Part shown: one piece after another, positions 43,936 through 57,000 of the stretch
How the letters are laid out: every line of letters starts with the position of its first letter
Position numbering within the stretch: position 1 is the first letter of the stretch
NCBI GenBank assembly: GCA_003640385.1
Contig: RCAB01000023.1
Location: 1-64,000, forward strand
Source: Setaria digitata
Lineage: Eukaryota; Nematoda; Chromadorea; Rhabditida; Setariidae
DNA length: 64,000 bases
Reading direction: 5' to 3'
The notes under the pieces: model-generated
What the model saw: the letters and a program-made list of their open reading frames with translations, nothing else
Told to the model about the DNA's origin: nothing
Database searches by the model: none
Made by a program: the position numbers and the translations under genes

Positions 43936-45694
43936 TTAGGAAACATTCCAGTACCACGGGAATCTTAAATAGCTACGTGAAGGCTCTACATGAAATGGAT
44001 TAACAAAATTAATGATAATGTAATAGTAAGGAACGGATAATCCAACGCAATACTCGGTAAAAATTTTGTGCGAAGTGATGAAAATGATAAAAAAAAATAA
44101 AGAGACGAAAAAATGAAGCAAAGAAATTTACGTTGAACGCAAATGTAAACAGATTTGTGTTTATATAGGATAGGAAAAAAATTATACAAAATAGCAACAA
44201 AAGCCATTCTTTTTTAAAGATAGCACCTGCACGATCTAATGATAGGTAGCAGAAGACTTCATAGAAAGGTGAAACTCTCAAAGTTAACTACAGCAAAAGT
44301 TTTATGTAAATATTTTTGTGAGCGCGGCAAACTTGCAAATGCAAGTAATTCAGCCAAGTAAAGTGGAAAGACATAAAATTAGTTATTCGATTGTCATTCT
44401 GTTTTAGGACTTCATGCGTTAGTTAATACAGGTATTTTGCGCATATTGGATTTAATTTAAAGAATAATAAATGAAGCATAGGTAACAATGAAAGGCTGGA
44501 AGGGATAATAATAACGATTTGAGTCGAAAGCAGAAGAAATCATTGCTTCGTAATTTTAAGTTATAAAGAGTCGCAACTTAAGCATTCTTGATTTCAAAAA
44601 CTTGACAAACTTTTGAATTTCCTGATCGAAATTCTTTTTTTTTCGAAAATGAATTGTGTTTCCTCAAATCTCTTGTATCAATAGACCGGATACTTCAAGA
44701 CACCAAAATTAAAATGCTTTTGCTTCATGTTTCCAGTTGCATGAATAAATGCTTGACCTTGTAATCTTGTACTCACAGAGCGATGATATTCGAGAAAGGC
44801 TGCTTTGACTTGTCCAGGAAATTCAAAAAACACAATCTGACGAAATTTAATAAAAGTATCCAAAGTTTCAAAAAGAGATAAAGTTCAACTCGTATTCAAA
44901 CATCATCTAATTAGATGACCAAGTATACTCTGCCGTTTCTAGAGGTAATTATTGCTTATTACTTTCCTATTTTCGCTTACTGAGAAGCATTGTCAATATT
45001 AAGGCAATTACAGCATAGGAACCAAAGTTTGGCCATCTCCTCTCTCTCTCTCCTTCAGATTTCAGATATTCAAGATTCTGCCGATATTCTATACCAACTC
45101 TTGAAATAGTTTGGCTCCCACTGACCACCAACTGCCGTTGTTTTTAAAACTACAGTAAGCAGAAGATTTAAACATTTAAATCTTTACGCATTTCGACAAA
45201 TTCATATTCTTTCCTCTCCTATTTAGTTTACCTAAGATTAGCTCAAAAGTATTCAAAAATTACTTGTTCCATGGTTGCATATAATATCAGGTAACACCTT
45301 TTCCAGAAGCTTCAGTTTTATGGGTAATAGATACGGCTGTAGGTGATGAGTGGAGCCAGTTCTTGGATACTCGAACTAGATTCTTAACAAACCAGATACC
45401 TAAGCTTAAGATTTAAATGCCTTAGAGAAACTTTCTAAAAATGGTTTGTAAAACAGATAATCAAAGGCCAGACTGTGTTTCGTAGAGTTATATAATAATA
45501 AGCAATTGTCAAACTGATACATGAAACTTGTGAATTCATAGCCTTCTGTTTATTGGCAACTACATACAAATACTTCTAGTGCAAACGAAGAAATTATACA
45601 TTTTCTGACTAGTAAACTAATACAAAAAGCGCCACAGACTGACCTACTGAAGCGCCTTCGACTCCATAAATTCTACTTACACACCGTTCCCCAT
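43936..45694 (-). CDS. small protein of unknown function, five exons
   Basis: Exons 45683-45694, 45298-45375, 44777-44836, 44227-44287 and 43936-43985 join in frame to 86 residues. Interior exons have strong borders (CGTCAG and GTGAGT around the third, TTCATGTAG before the last). Segments in order are MGNGFEYPRTGSTHHLQPYL, LPIKLKLLEK, IVFFEFPGQVKAAFLEYHRS, LTLRVSPFYEVFCYLSLDRA and EPSRSYLRFPWYWNVS. There is no signal peptide or clear membrane helix. MGNG at the start could be an N-myristoylation signal (inference). The first exon is the weak point: its donor could be GTGTAA after MGNG, as used here, or GTGTGT after an alternative frame from 45720 that reads WNVKIDLDEWGT. The acceptor at 45721 could equally be a spliced-leader site. 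It follows RAD17 on the same strand after about 230-255 bp. No family was recognised. Confidence 0.6.
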
Positions 45695-45949
45695 TCGTCT
45701 AAGTCTATTTTTACATTCCACTAAAATATCAATATGAAATTAATTCTTCAACTTTACAATCTTCAATTTTTCTCATAATTTAATACATCCAATCAATAAC
45801 ATGAATAATTAAATAGCCCATTTCATAAATTGATAAAATAAAATAAAATTTTAAGAAAATCTTCCTTTCTGCGGCAAACTAAGAAGTGAATAAAAAAGTT
45901 TGTAAAAATAATGAAACGAAAAAATAACAAAAGTCATAACAAGTAAAAA

Positions 45950-48900
45950 TCATGAGAGATCAATTTCTTCGATATCAAACTGGTTTTCTTCATCGTTTGC
46001 TAGATACCCGTGGCTTGGCCTCTCATTTTTCCGAGCACTGTTTACAGTAAAACTAGCACAAAGAGCGCAATCCATTGACACAAGAACTTGATACTGGTAG
46101 TTATTCAGCATTGTTGGTCTTATGAGTCTAATTAGTGGAAGAGTCCTGTAATTACTATAAATTAATCATTAATCATACTTTTCTCTCTTCGTTAGGGTAA
46201 CCTTGAAATTAATACTAATTCCCTAATAAAATAAAGTAACTTCCTTTTTCATCCGAAAACTGACTAATCATTCATTTAATGTCAGCTTCAAAATATTTAC
46301 CAGTTAAATCATTGGATGCAACAAAGTGGGACACAAAATTTTGAAATGAAAGGTAAAAGTTACATAAATACGTGAGCTTTTATGCTCTGCTGTCAAAATT
46401 TATTTTGAAAGAATATGAATGAAAAATTTCCTACAGCGATAAAAGCTCCCTATATGTATGTGAGGGGAAAGCAGCATAGATTTCTTTCGTTTTAACAAAT
46501 GACTGGAAATCTTCGTCGTGCCAACGGGGCTTATGCAGGCAATACATTCTCTTACCTACAAGTGATTTTTACCATGTTAATTTGTCAATAAAAACTTCTA
46601 ACAAGAGAATCACAGATGTTAAGCTTTAGGAATTCTGTAAAAATTGTTAAAAACTATATTAAATCACAGAATGGTGATACTCTGCTACATAATATATATC
46701 TCACCTTGTCTACTCTTGCATCCAAAATTATAGAAAACAGTCGATCGAGCTGCCACCTGAAGAAAAAATGAAAAGGAAGCTATGACAAAAACGGGCAAAC
46801 CTTGATGGAACCACGTGGTACTGCTGGAGTTCGAGAAATGGAAGTAGTTATTCAATACCTGATTGAACTGTTCATTTTGTGAACAACGGAGCTTCGAAGC
46901 TTTTTTCTTGCTTTCTTCTTTGTTACCTCTTTGCTCATTGGCAAAAGAGCAAAATGAATTCGAATGGAGAGATTTAGGTTTTCTTCTTGAATTCGAAACT
47001 AACATCTATTTATTTCAGGTTCAAAAAAAAAGAAGTAAAAACTTAAAAGAAAAAAAGAAACACACTTACTTCACTCATATAAGAGCATAGAACAGAATTC
47101 ATCCGGACTTCCCAGCGGCCAAGTATTGAATCGAAAAGGCTTATATTATTTAGAATGTCGAGATAAGATGATAGTGAAGGAGCGAAATTTAGTTCATGTT
47201 CGTGTAAGAACATCACCAACTACAAATATTTGGAAATTATAATTTGCTAAATATTAAAAGAGAAAATAGCTTTTCCAAAATATGGTGCTCCGAAGCAACT
47301 TATAAATAAATAAGACATAAGCTGTAAATATACTTAAGATTTGTGAACAGAGAACCTTATCGCCATCCATACCGCTTTTCTCAAGCACCTCATTAACGTC
47401 ATCCTTTGGAGGATAACCTCTTGACCAAACTTTCCTCAGCTCAATTTTCAGCATTTCTTCAGTCCTTTTCCAGTTGTCATCCGTCTTGTCGCATCTTTAT
47501 GTGGTTAAACTTCAATAATATTCCGCAACCAGTTGGTCAAAAAAAGAAAAAAAAACAATAAAAATTGAAATTTAATCAAAAAAACTCCTATTGCTTTTTA
47601 TAGGACCGACAACCACTTATAAAAATTGTTATAAATACCTTTTCGCATACAGAAGTTTCCCTAAACTGTGATACGGATCAATTAATGTTGAAGAATGAAG
47701 AGGAATGACTTCATTAAATTTCTTACAATCATCGATACATAATTGCAGATTGTGGATTGCTGTTCTTATATCACCTAAAGTAAAGTGCAAACATATATAA
47801 TACGCGGGTTTCAATTCAGTGTAGAAATTAAACACAGGAAAACAGAATCAAGAAGTGATCAATAATGGAAAAATGCAGAAATTTGGAAGAAGTACTAAAA
47901 ACTTGAAATAATGTTCGCATCGGTTTTTCATTTCTATTCTTTAACTAAAGATATTCCTTTCACAAATGGATATCATATATAAACAACAAATAGGAGGGTT
48001 TTATTTTAAAAACATTGTAAGTTCTCAATCGCGTAATACCAAGTGTTATTATTTTAGACAAATATAACAATCCAAAATGAAATACGAACCATTAGAAATT
48101 TCAGCAATTCTTTTAACTTGCGAGGGTGAAACATTAACATGCAAAAGTGAAGCAATCCTTCGTAGTGCCTTCGATAAGAAAGTTGTTGCAGAAGCATTGA
48201 AAGCTAATTCTTCAAAACCCAACTCAACACGAATATTAGAGGGTAAAATGCGTTTTGGGCTTAGATACCAACAAGATTCAACATCACTCATAACAAAAAT
48301 GTACATACAAACCGTATTCTTCACAGTGTTTTGAAGCGTTGCATGTAATACTGACGGATCTCTGCAAATTCAAGTAAAAACTATATTACTGAACAAGTTT
48401 TTGTCTATGTCATTATACCAAGGGAAAAGTGCTACGTCCCAAGAATTTTTTTCACTAGAGAAAATTAGACATCGAACCAAATTTGATTTGGATTTCACTT
48501 AAAAAAATTTCTAGCGAATGCAAACAAGTGGAAAAATCCAGGCTTTTTCACAAAGCTAACTATAAATCTTCTAAGCAGACAATAACTAATGCAGTTATTC
48601 GAATTTTGGCCTATCCACAAAACAAAAGCATTACTGATAAAAAACATTAGGAAGTTGTTCAATTAGTACAACTTTTTGCGCAGCTGATTTTTCAAGAGAT
48701 CCACGATCTGATGACTTCAGAAACTCAGCAAATTTTCGGATCTAAAAAAGCAGACCGTAATGCTTGGAAAAATTAAAAACTTATCAATTTAAAAAAAAAG
48801 AAAAAGAAATTAAGGAATATATTTCCACTTGCCTGACTTTCTTCATAAATAACCTCTTCCCCTTCTGGGCCATAAAATACTTCGTAGGATTCGGAACAGT

Positions 48901-49573
48901 TCCATTCAATGAGTTCAAGTTTTAATTCGCGACATAACATTTGTACAGCTGCTGTTTTGCCACTGCCAGTTGGACCAGTGAGCAGAAGTAACTTATTTTC
49001 TCGAGAATGCTTTTTTTTCTTCCGCATCCAACATCTGACCTGAAAATCAATAAGCAAATAGTGAATATTTGCAGAAAACAGTATTATTTTAAGCAAGAAT
49101 AACCAAATTTAAATAAATCTCAAACATCCTTGAAAGTATACAATGTTTAAGATAGTACCCCATCAATCTTTCTCGGATTCACAGCTAACTGTTCGACATT
49201 ATGAGGCGCGAATCGGTCGATTAACGAATACGATTCTTTTTGACATGAATTGCAAGATTCTTCTTCGACATACACTTCGGTTAATTCGCAGTTATTGCCA
49301 TTATCAAGATTGCGTGGAACACACTGCTTCTTCAAAAGCTAAAATAAAAGAGGTTTTCTAGGGTAAAATAGAAAAGGCTTATAGTAGACCTGTTTACAGC
49401 TTTCCGTACCACCTCTAGTAAATGGACTGAATATCTGGACACTCGTGGCGTTTTCAGGATTAATCAGCAATGCTTCTTATGTAATTAGGTTTCATTACCC
49501 TGTGGCTCGGTAGTGAGTGATCCGAGCTGCTCGATGATTCAAACGACGAACAAAACCAATTTACTGAGGTCAT
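45950..49573 (-). CDS. RAD17: RAD17 checkpoint clamp loader
   Basis: Nuclear AAA+ protein that, with RFC2-5, loads the 9-1-1 clamp at damaged DNA to activate ATR signalling (family knowledge; the C. elegans counterpart is hpr-17). Eleven exons on the minus strand: 49499-49573, 49159-49338, 48833-49039, 48635-48741, 48090-48361, 47639-47774, 47356-47494, 47070-47219, 46705-46756, 46435-46555, 45950-46145. They join in frame to 544 residues. The N-terminus has DRFAPHNVEQLAV. Walker A is GPTGSGKT (about 107-114) and the Walker B region is VVLIEQLPNVF (about 175-185). Next come a sensor region (FVMSDVES), the GDIRTAIHNLQL motif, KSGMDGD, LHKPRW and an acidic C-terminus (DEENQFDIEEIDLS) like that of vertebrate RAD17. 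The third intron starts with GC (CAG|GCAAGT). The 5' end follows a TTGCAG acceptor, compatible with spliced-leader addition just before the ATG. Confidence 0.93.
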
Positions 49574-51107
49574 TTGTTTCTCCCCAAAACCTGCAACAAC
49601 ATACATTTCTTGCCTTAAAAATGACTTAATTAAGGTTAAACAGTTGAAAAATGTCACGCCCGTTCTCACTTCTCACAACGTTACAAATACTTGAGGTTAT
49701 TCCACTCCCACACCGCTTAAGCGCACGGCAAATATCTCTGGATGCCAGATGAAACATTAGAAAGCGAAAAGAAATCTCTTCAGAGTTAGGCAGTCACCGG
49801 ATAGTAGAACCTAAACAATCCCATTCATCACATTTTAAATCGTTTCGCAACCATATTGTACTATCCTGAGGTTTCATCACCCAATATATTTGAAATACTG
49901 TAACACGCAACAGCGAATTTTATACTTTTTACTGATCTCTATTGATCCCGTCTGTTGAAAGTACAAATAAACAGAATAGAACAGTAAGAGGTAAAAGTTT
50001 CAGAGCAAATCAGCTCCATCCAAAGGGTTATTTGTTATGCAATTTCCTGCTACGTATAAAAAATTAACTGAGTAAAAGCATAACATTAATTATACCATAA
50101 CCTAAGTATGAGCTACAGTTAACGTGAAAGTGGAGATCAGCAGTGCACTCATTTATATTTTGCAACTCAATGTAGCTCGGGAATGGAGTATGCCTATATC
50201 TATCTGTATGACTAGTTAAACAAAAATGCAAAATCTGTCAAAATAACAAAATGTAAACAAAGCATAGCAGAAAATTAATGAAATATATGTGAAGATGCAA
50301 TAAGCACTCCCACGAGGGCCAAATGTGTTCATATAAAATCCTAAATTCTTTCGTAAAAATTTTCAGTATCAGTAAAGGGGAGTGTATGGCGAGAAAATGT
50401 CATGAAAAGATCAGTGAATCACAACATAAAAGTGGCAGAACCCTGGATTTTCGGGCAAGTGATTTGGTGCGTACCATACGGCTATTCTAAATACAAAAAG
50501 TCGAAGCTTAAGTTATAAAGCTCTGAAAACACATCCATCCAAATTTTGTAAAAAGAGTACCAAAAATCCAGGAATTACAGAATTGGAAACTGAAACGTTC
50601 TAATGAATGATATTACCAGAATATTACCAGATTAGCTATCATCATAATACTACTGAAGCTTACAAAGATTTCATGGAAGCGAAGATGCCAAACTGAGCAT
50701 TATCACAGATTTAACAACAAATAGTGGACCGTCTGACGCGTGCACAATTCAATACTATAACTAGTAAAACTTTTCATAACTTAAGTAAAAATAAGACAGT
50801 AACACCACCATATGTACAAAACATATCAGTCAATTGAAAATATAATATCATAATAAAATCAGAAATAAATAATATATTCATCGAATCACCAATATAAAAA
50901 CCTGATTTTTTTTTTTTTTGTCTTATATAACATTCATAAATGTAACGCTATAATTTGTCCGCTTACTGACCTGTTCTGAATGTCCACTGAAGATTTTGCA
51001 AATTTGTAGGGGAAAGAGAACAATTCCAGAAATGATATAATTTCAGAAGTCCGAAGAAGCTGAAAGATTAATTCATGTTTCTTTTACAGAAACAGCAGTT
51101 TTTTCTG

Positions 51108-51151
<44 letters not shown>

Positions 51152-51404
51152 AAAGAATTATGCCTTCCCATTTTTTTTTTCCGAAAATTTCCTTCCAATT
51201 TAGAAAATAAATGACATAATTACTGCCTAATCCATAGAAGGCCACTTTTGTTTGCATGATGAACAACAATACAAAATAAACAACAAAAGAGACCTACAGT
51301 AAAACTTGATATCATTACTAAATAACCCTTTGCAAATATCATTGAGAACGTAAAGACATCAGAAACTTATATAACGAACCATACAAGAGCACTGTTGTAC
51401 AATC
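49574..51404. other. intergenic region with long poly-A tract
   Basis: Separates the FHA/PHD gene from RAD17 on the same strand. It holds an uninterrupted A tract of about 42 bases (51108-51149) and otherwise AT-rich sequence. No exon was found, and the gap is long for an operon. Confidence 0.5.
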
Positions 51405-54061
51405 TCAAATTGTCTTGTTTACTTCTCTACAACCGCAATCAAAAGTATCAGATTTGGAGACTGTCACATCATGATCTGTTACACATTCCATATGATACCA
51501 TCGGCAACAATAATCACATTGCACCTATGGAATTAATCTTTATAATTAAAATTTGTAAAAATGCATAGAGCGTTAGTGATGCAGTCTTTTAAACTAATTA
51601 TAAGAAGCTGTCGAAGAATTTCAAAATCCACCTTAACTGTAACTATAATTTTAGACTTTGCGATTACAGTTTAAAGTTATTCCATGAAAAAAAAAAAAGA
51701 CTTTAGTGAATGCTTTTGTAAACGAAAAACCTCTCACATTACTTTGCACTAAAACTTGCTTCTTTTTATGATATTTTAAACCTTTAATGTGCACGCAGAT
51801 GCAAACAGCGATTCTGACTTAAAATTTAACAGGAAGCAACTGAAATTTAATTAAATCGTTTTAAACATATACAGATATTCTCCTAAGATATAAATATAAC
51901 TTACCCAAACAACACTTTCACTTTGGGGTTTTTTGCAGCCAGATCTAGCGTCGCACTGCTTGTCTGGATCATGGTAAGTCCATTCATCAAACACTATCTG
52001 TGCATTTGCTGCTGGCAATGGTGTGACCACTGGTTTTATCTTTTCCCATTCAAGACTGCTCGTTTCTACTGACACCTCTGGAACAAGCAAACTTTCTTAT
52101 GTAATAAAATTAATATTTGAAAGAATTAAAATAAAAATCCAATTATTCGACAAAAATGTTTTTCTAAATGTCACATCACGAACTTAGTTACATAAAAGAA
52201 TTGCTCATCAAGCCACACTCAATCACTAAACATTGAGTGATTTCAGTTTTACACTAATTAATTTCCAAATAGTTTAGATTAAGTAGTGTTTTGAATATAT
52301 ATTGAAATATGAAATTCTCTACTCGTCAAAGAAAAACAATGCATATGGTGAACAGAAAAAAAAAAAGATGTGAAATGAAAAAAAAAGAAAAATGGTAATT
52401 TCAATGAAAGCAATCATTTTGGTGCTTGACCTGGTTAACAGCAATGAACAAGTAAGGAAAACTCAAATACAAAGTGTTTTATTTGTTTCTTTACATGTGC
52501 AGAAAAAAAAAAAAGAAAACAAAACACAACAACTGACGGCACATACACTTGTGGCGTACCCATTATCCTACTGAAAAAGAATCTAACAGTTGTAACTTGC
52601 TCTTCCTCAGAATTAACTTGATTTTTTTTCGGGTCTGTTTTTTCCACGTTTAAGTTGCAATCGAACCGTAACTTTGATTGTAAATTTTTTTATAGCTAAA
52701 CACTTGGTATCACTAAAAAATTTGGAATGTTTATAAGATGTCAATTTGGAGAGGCTGAAGGGGAGAAGGATATTTGGATACGCCCTGAAACAGACCAATC
52801 ATCCACACATGTAACCAGAAAAATCACCCGTTCTGTAACTTACCACTTTCGCTAGACGAAGACCGCTTTTTCTTTTTACGCCCTTTCTTCCGAGTACTCG
52901 TTGAAGAGGTGACGATTCCCTTATGCGGTTGTTTCCGTGGCACTTTACTCACCGAACGTGATTGACGGCACGTTTTGCCCAATTTTTTTTTCTTCCTTAC
53001 ACCGCTGTTACCCGGATTAGACCCAGCTTTGCTCTGTGATGTTGCGCCCCACGTACGTCGGATAGGGGAAGATGACGAAGAACTCACAAATGACGAACTG
53101 CTACTTTCATTATTAGAATCTGGTAATGTTTGTCGCTTCCTCATCATATCAAGAGCTCTTTCAATTTTTTCAGCCGCTGATGTACCCGGCTGATCTTTAG
53201 GCAGAGTTTTTGATTTCTTCAGATCTTCCTTGCCCCCTCTTTCATCACTTCCAGAACCTGAGCTCACATTATCGCTGCTAAAAGACCTTTTTTTTTTCTT
53301 TTTTAGCGTCGTTTTCTTTCTAACATTTCCAACGCCCACATTTTCAGAAATGAAAGAACCTTTCTTTGGACGACCACGTTTCCGCATGCTCCCCTTATCA
53401 GAATCTCTAGTCTTGGGAGAAGCCAAATTCTTTGTTGATGGACCTTTCGTCTTCATAATATTCTTCTGGTGTTGCCTCTTCTTTGAAGGTTTTTCTGATC
53501 CACTTGAATCACTTTTACAGCTTCTATTATCAGCATCATCATCGTCATCATTCATATACACTTTCCTAAAACTAATATTTTATACTTTTCTTCCATCTCT
53601 CTGCTTATTAAAAACACTAAAGCATGAGACTACCGGCGGTACTTCTGTGAAAATCGCAGAATTTGAAACACAGATCTCATTTTCAAATTTCAGTACACTA
53701 AGATGTAAAGCTTTGTATTAGCAAAATAATCGTTGAAAACGGCATTAGTCAGAACATGTTTAAGTTAAAATTTTAATATATCATATTAATTTCATACGAA
53801 GAATGACGCCAGAATCCAATAATGTTACTAGAAATCAGAAATGGCTTCTAGCACAACTATGACGCGAAATATAGATATAATATAAATATAAATATAACCA
53901 CTGCAACCAACAGTATTCTCAAGCACTTAATGAATCTGAAGTAAGCATGAACCGAAAGAACCTTGTTTGCGTTGGTGCTGTGATCTTATTATTACTCTTT
54001 CTCGCAAGGTGATGCCACGCCACTTCGGTCAAATCATTCAACAACATGGCCACCTGGATTG

Positions 54062-54093
<32 letters not shown>

Positions 54094-57000
54094 GAATGCA
54101 AATTTAGAATTCACCTGTAGACATGTAAAGCTGCAACAAGTTCAAAATGAAATTTCTGGTTAGATTTTTCATCCTCAAAATAAGTAATGACAAATTCGGT
54201 ATTAAATTTATTCACTACGTCAATACTCATTCAAATATATAAATTTTGATATAAATACAGAATTGATTGGTCTATAATTCTTTGAACCACTTAATTTTAA
54301 AACATTCCACCTTAAAACATTTTTAAAACAAATCCCCGAGATGAGAAGTATTTTATACCTGCGAAAGTCTAAAAGGGTTATTGCTTCATCAATAAAATAA
54401 ACAACAACTTCGTTGCATTAATAGAAATATGGCAGAAACAACAAATAGTACCTCATTATTTTTCCGTCGTTTCTTCGGTTCAACTTTTTGTTCCATTATA
54501 ACAGGTGTCTGAGTAGGTGAACGAGACGAATCCGAATGTCCGTGGCCACGTCCTGTAATTCAAACTTAATCCTTTAACAAAGAAGAGAAACAAGAAAGTT
54601 AAAAGGAATAGAAAAACAAAAATATTTCGTTATTGTATAAAAAAAAAAAAAGCTATGTTAGGAAACTGTAGGTATGACACTTAATTTGATAGCAAAATCT
54701 GGCTGTAAGTGAATTAATGAAAACACAAGAAAAGTTCTTATAAAACTAACTTTTTGGCGACTGGTGAAGCTGTGAACGTGACGACTCTGATGGTTTCGAT
54801 TCTTCTACAGCAGGTGTTTCCCGCTGTACTGCTGCTGTGGGTAATTCAGAAGAACTGGATGCTGGTGTGGGTGCACGCCTTGGTGGGCCACAGTCTTCGA
54901 GTAAATCTTCTGTCAACTCTTCCAAACCAGAGAGTCGACTGTTCCGTTCAGCGTTTTCTAGAAAAAAACTACAGTGTAACGGAACAATAAGTGGTCCTTT
55001 ACGTAAATTAGCTCACTCCTTAAAAATATTATGAAAACCTAAACAGGATCATTATAATAAGTTATTTGAGAATGAAACATCGAATTTTCCCTAATATAGG
55101 TTATTACTTCAACATAAAAATTGTACCCCTCTGTAACTGCTCCATGGGTTTTTCTTGCGCTATAATTGAAGGAGTGGCAGGTGACAACGGCATTTGAGAA
55201 AGCGTTGTTGAAGCTACGGGTCCAGTCGTTGTCGGTGTTACTGCGCCCACAACATTCATTCCCGCTATGGTGATTGGTACAGTATTTGAAACTGTGAGGG
55301 TACTACAGGTGTTTACTGCCGTTGAAATTCTATCATTACTAAACCTTCGTTCACCGACTGGTACTGCTGCTGTTGACAGTACTGGACTTGGAGCTCCAGC
55401 CTGAACTTGAGTTGGAGCATGAATTGGTGTTACTGGTGAAAATGATGGTTGTGACGACACTGCTGTTGTCGCTGTCCGATGAAGACCAACGATACCAGTC
55501 GATACCACACCAAACATTGTTGATGTCGTTTGCTGTTGCTGCTGATTTTTGGGTGGACTTGGTACCGAACTGTCACATTCCATCCGCTTCACACTATCAA
55601 TAGCTGATGGAGTAGCAATTACCTGAGCGGGAGAGCAATCCGTTAATCTTGAAATTCTCTGTGCATCGACTGTTCGAGAACTGACTGAGTAATGATGCTG
55701 ACGACTAGCTGCTGTTCCACTGCTTCGAGGAACGGAAATATTTCCTGCCACTGAGGATACAGTTCTCGATGAATGTGAAGTTGATGTGTGTTGCGCTAAA
55801 GACTGTAATAATTGAGTGCTTTGTGTACCAACGTTTTGACCAATATCTCCTGTTGGTTGATCTGTGACTGCTGCAGTTGAGGTTCCCGATCGCTGCGAAC
55901 ATGCTCCTGCAACAGCAGTAGCCGCCGTTTGAACTGTGATATTCGAAGCTACCCTTGGTGATGATGCTTGCTCGGATACAACCGCACGCAGTCGACTATC
56001 ACTGGCTGCTCCAATGAAAGATGAAGTATCAGTAGCAATCTGCGCATTTGCACCCATCCATGCCGAATTAGTTAAGTGACCATACTGTAAAAACATTTGC
56101 TAGTTTTAAACATATTTTACTTCATTAAAATCGATATACTCTAAATTTTAAATTCTGGAAAAGGAAAACTCACTGCAGCAGTAGCCGCAACAGCTTCTGC
56201 TTGTTTCTGCTGCTCCAGCTGATGCTGCTGAAGTTGCTGAGCAGCTGTAGGTGATTGCGATGGCCAAGGATTCTGAGGCCAGAGTGAATGCAGATATGCA
56301 GGACTGAGCTGAGGGAAAGCTGCTTGGTAATAACCAGGAAACCTTTGTAAATTGTAAAATGGAGCTGCTGCTGCAGCGGCACCAGCAGCAGTGGGATTCT
56401 GCCAAGAACTGGTAAGCTCCATCGGTGGATTTCCCAAAGGTAATCGGGATGCTGTATGCAAGTTTTTACCATCACCAACAAACATCTGTAAGAAAATTAA
56501 ATATTATTGCCACGGAAGGCGATAAACATAGAAACTTTGAAAACTGAATGCCTATACATAACAAATTACGATTTCACAAAAATTAATTAAGTTATGAGAA
56601 TTAAATACTGAAGGATATCAAAAAACACCGCATATGCCTTCCTGTAATAAAGGCATGCACTCATCTAAAACCTGTCTTCCTGTAAGAAATCGAAAATGCG
56701 AACCACTTAACTAATTCAACTAATCTGTCACATCATCAGGCTACTGGTAATCGCCGCACCGATAAACCGATCTAAATATTCCCTAAATATTTCTCGGATT
56801 TGGATTTCTCTCCAGTTGTTTGGAGCATCATAATAATGCATTCAAACAAATTTCATAGAAACTTGAAATATATCTTCACAATAATTCCTTAAGAAAAATT
56901 GACAAGTTTCAGAAATGTTGAAAAATAAAGAAGTCCGAGAAAATACTATAGTGATATGCATTTAAATATATTGAACAACAAAGCATAATAAAAAAAAATC

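Noticed and set aside
43986..44281. Overlapping hydrophobic minus-strand frames
   Set aside because: They read through the intron and donor of the small gene's fourth exon. Phe/Leu-rich translations are expected from AT-rich intron sequence.
52824..53561. Lys/Ser-rich frame as a separate histone-like or mucin-like gene
   Set aside because: It has an acceptor and a donor in phase with neighbouring exons and belongs to the FHA/PHD gene.
55373..55603. Plus-strand frame opposite the long Ser/Thr-rich exon
   Set aside because: It is a shadow of the minus-strand coding exon of the FHA/PHD gene.
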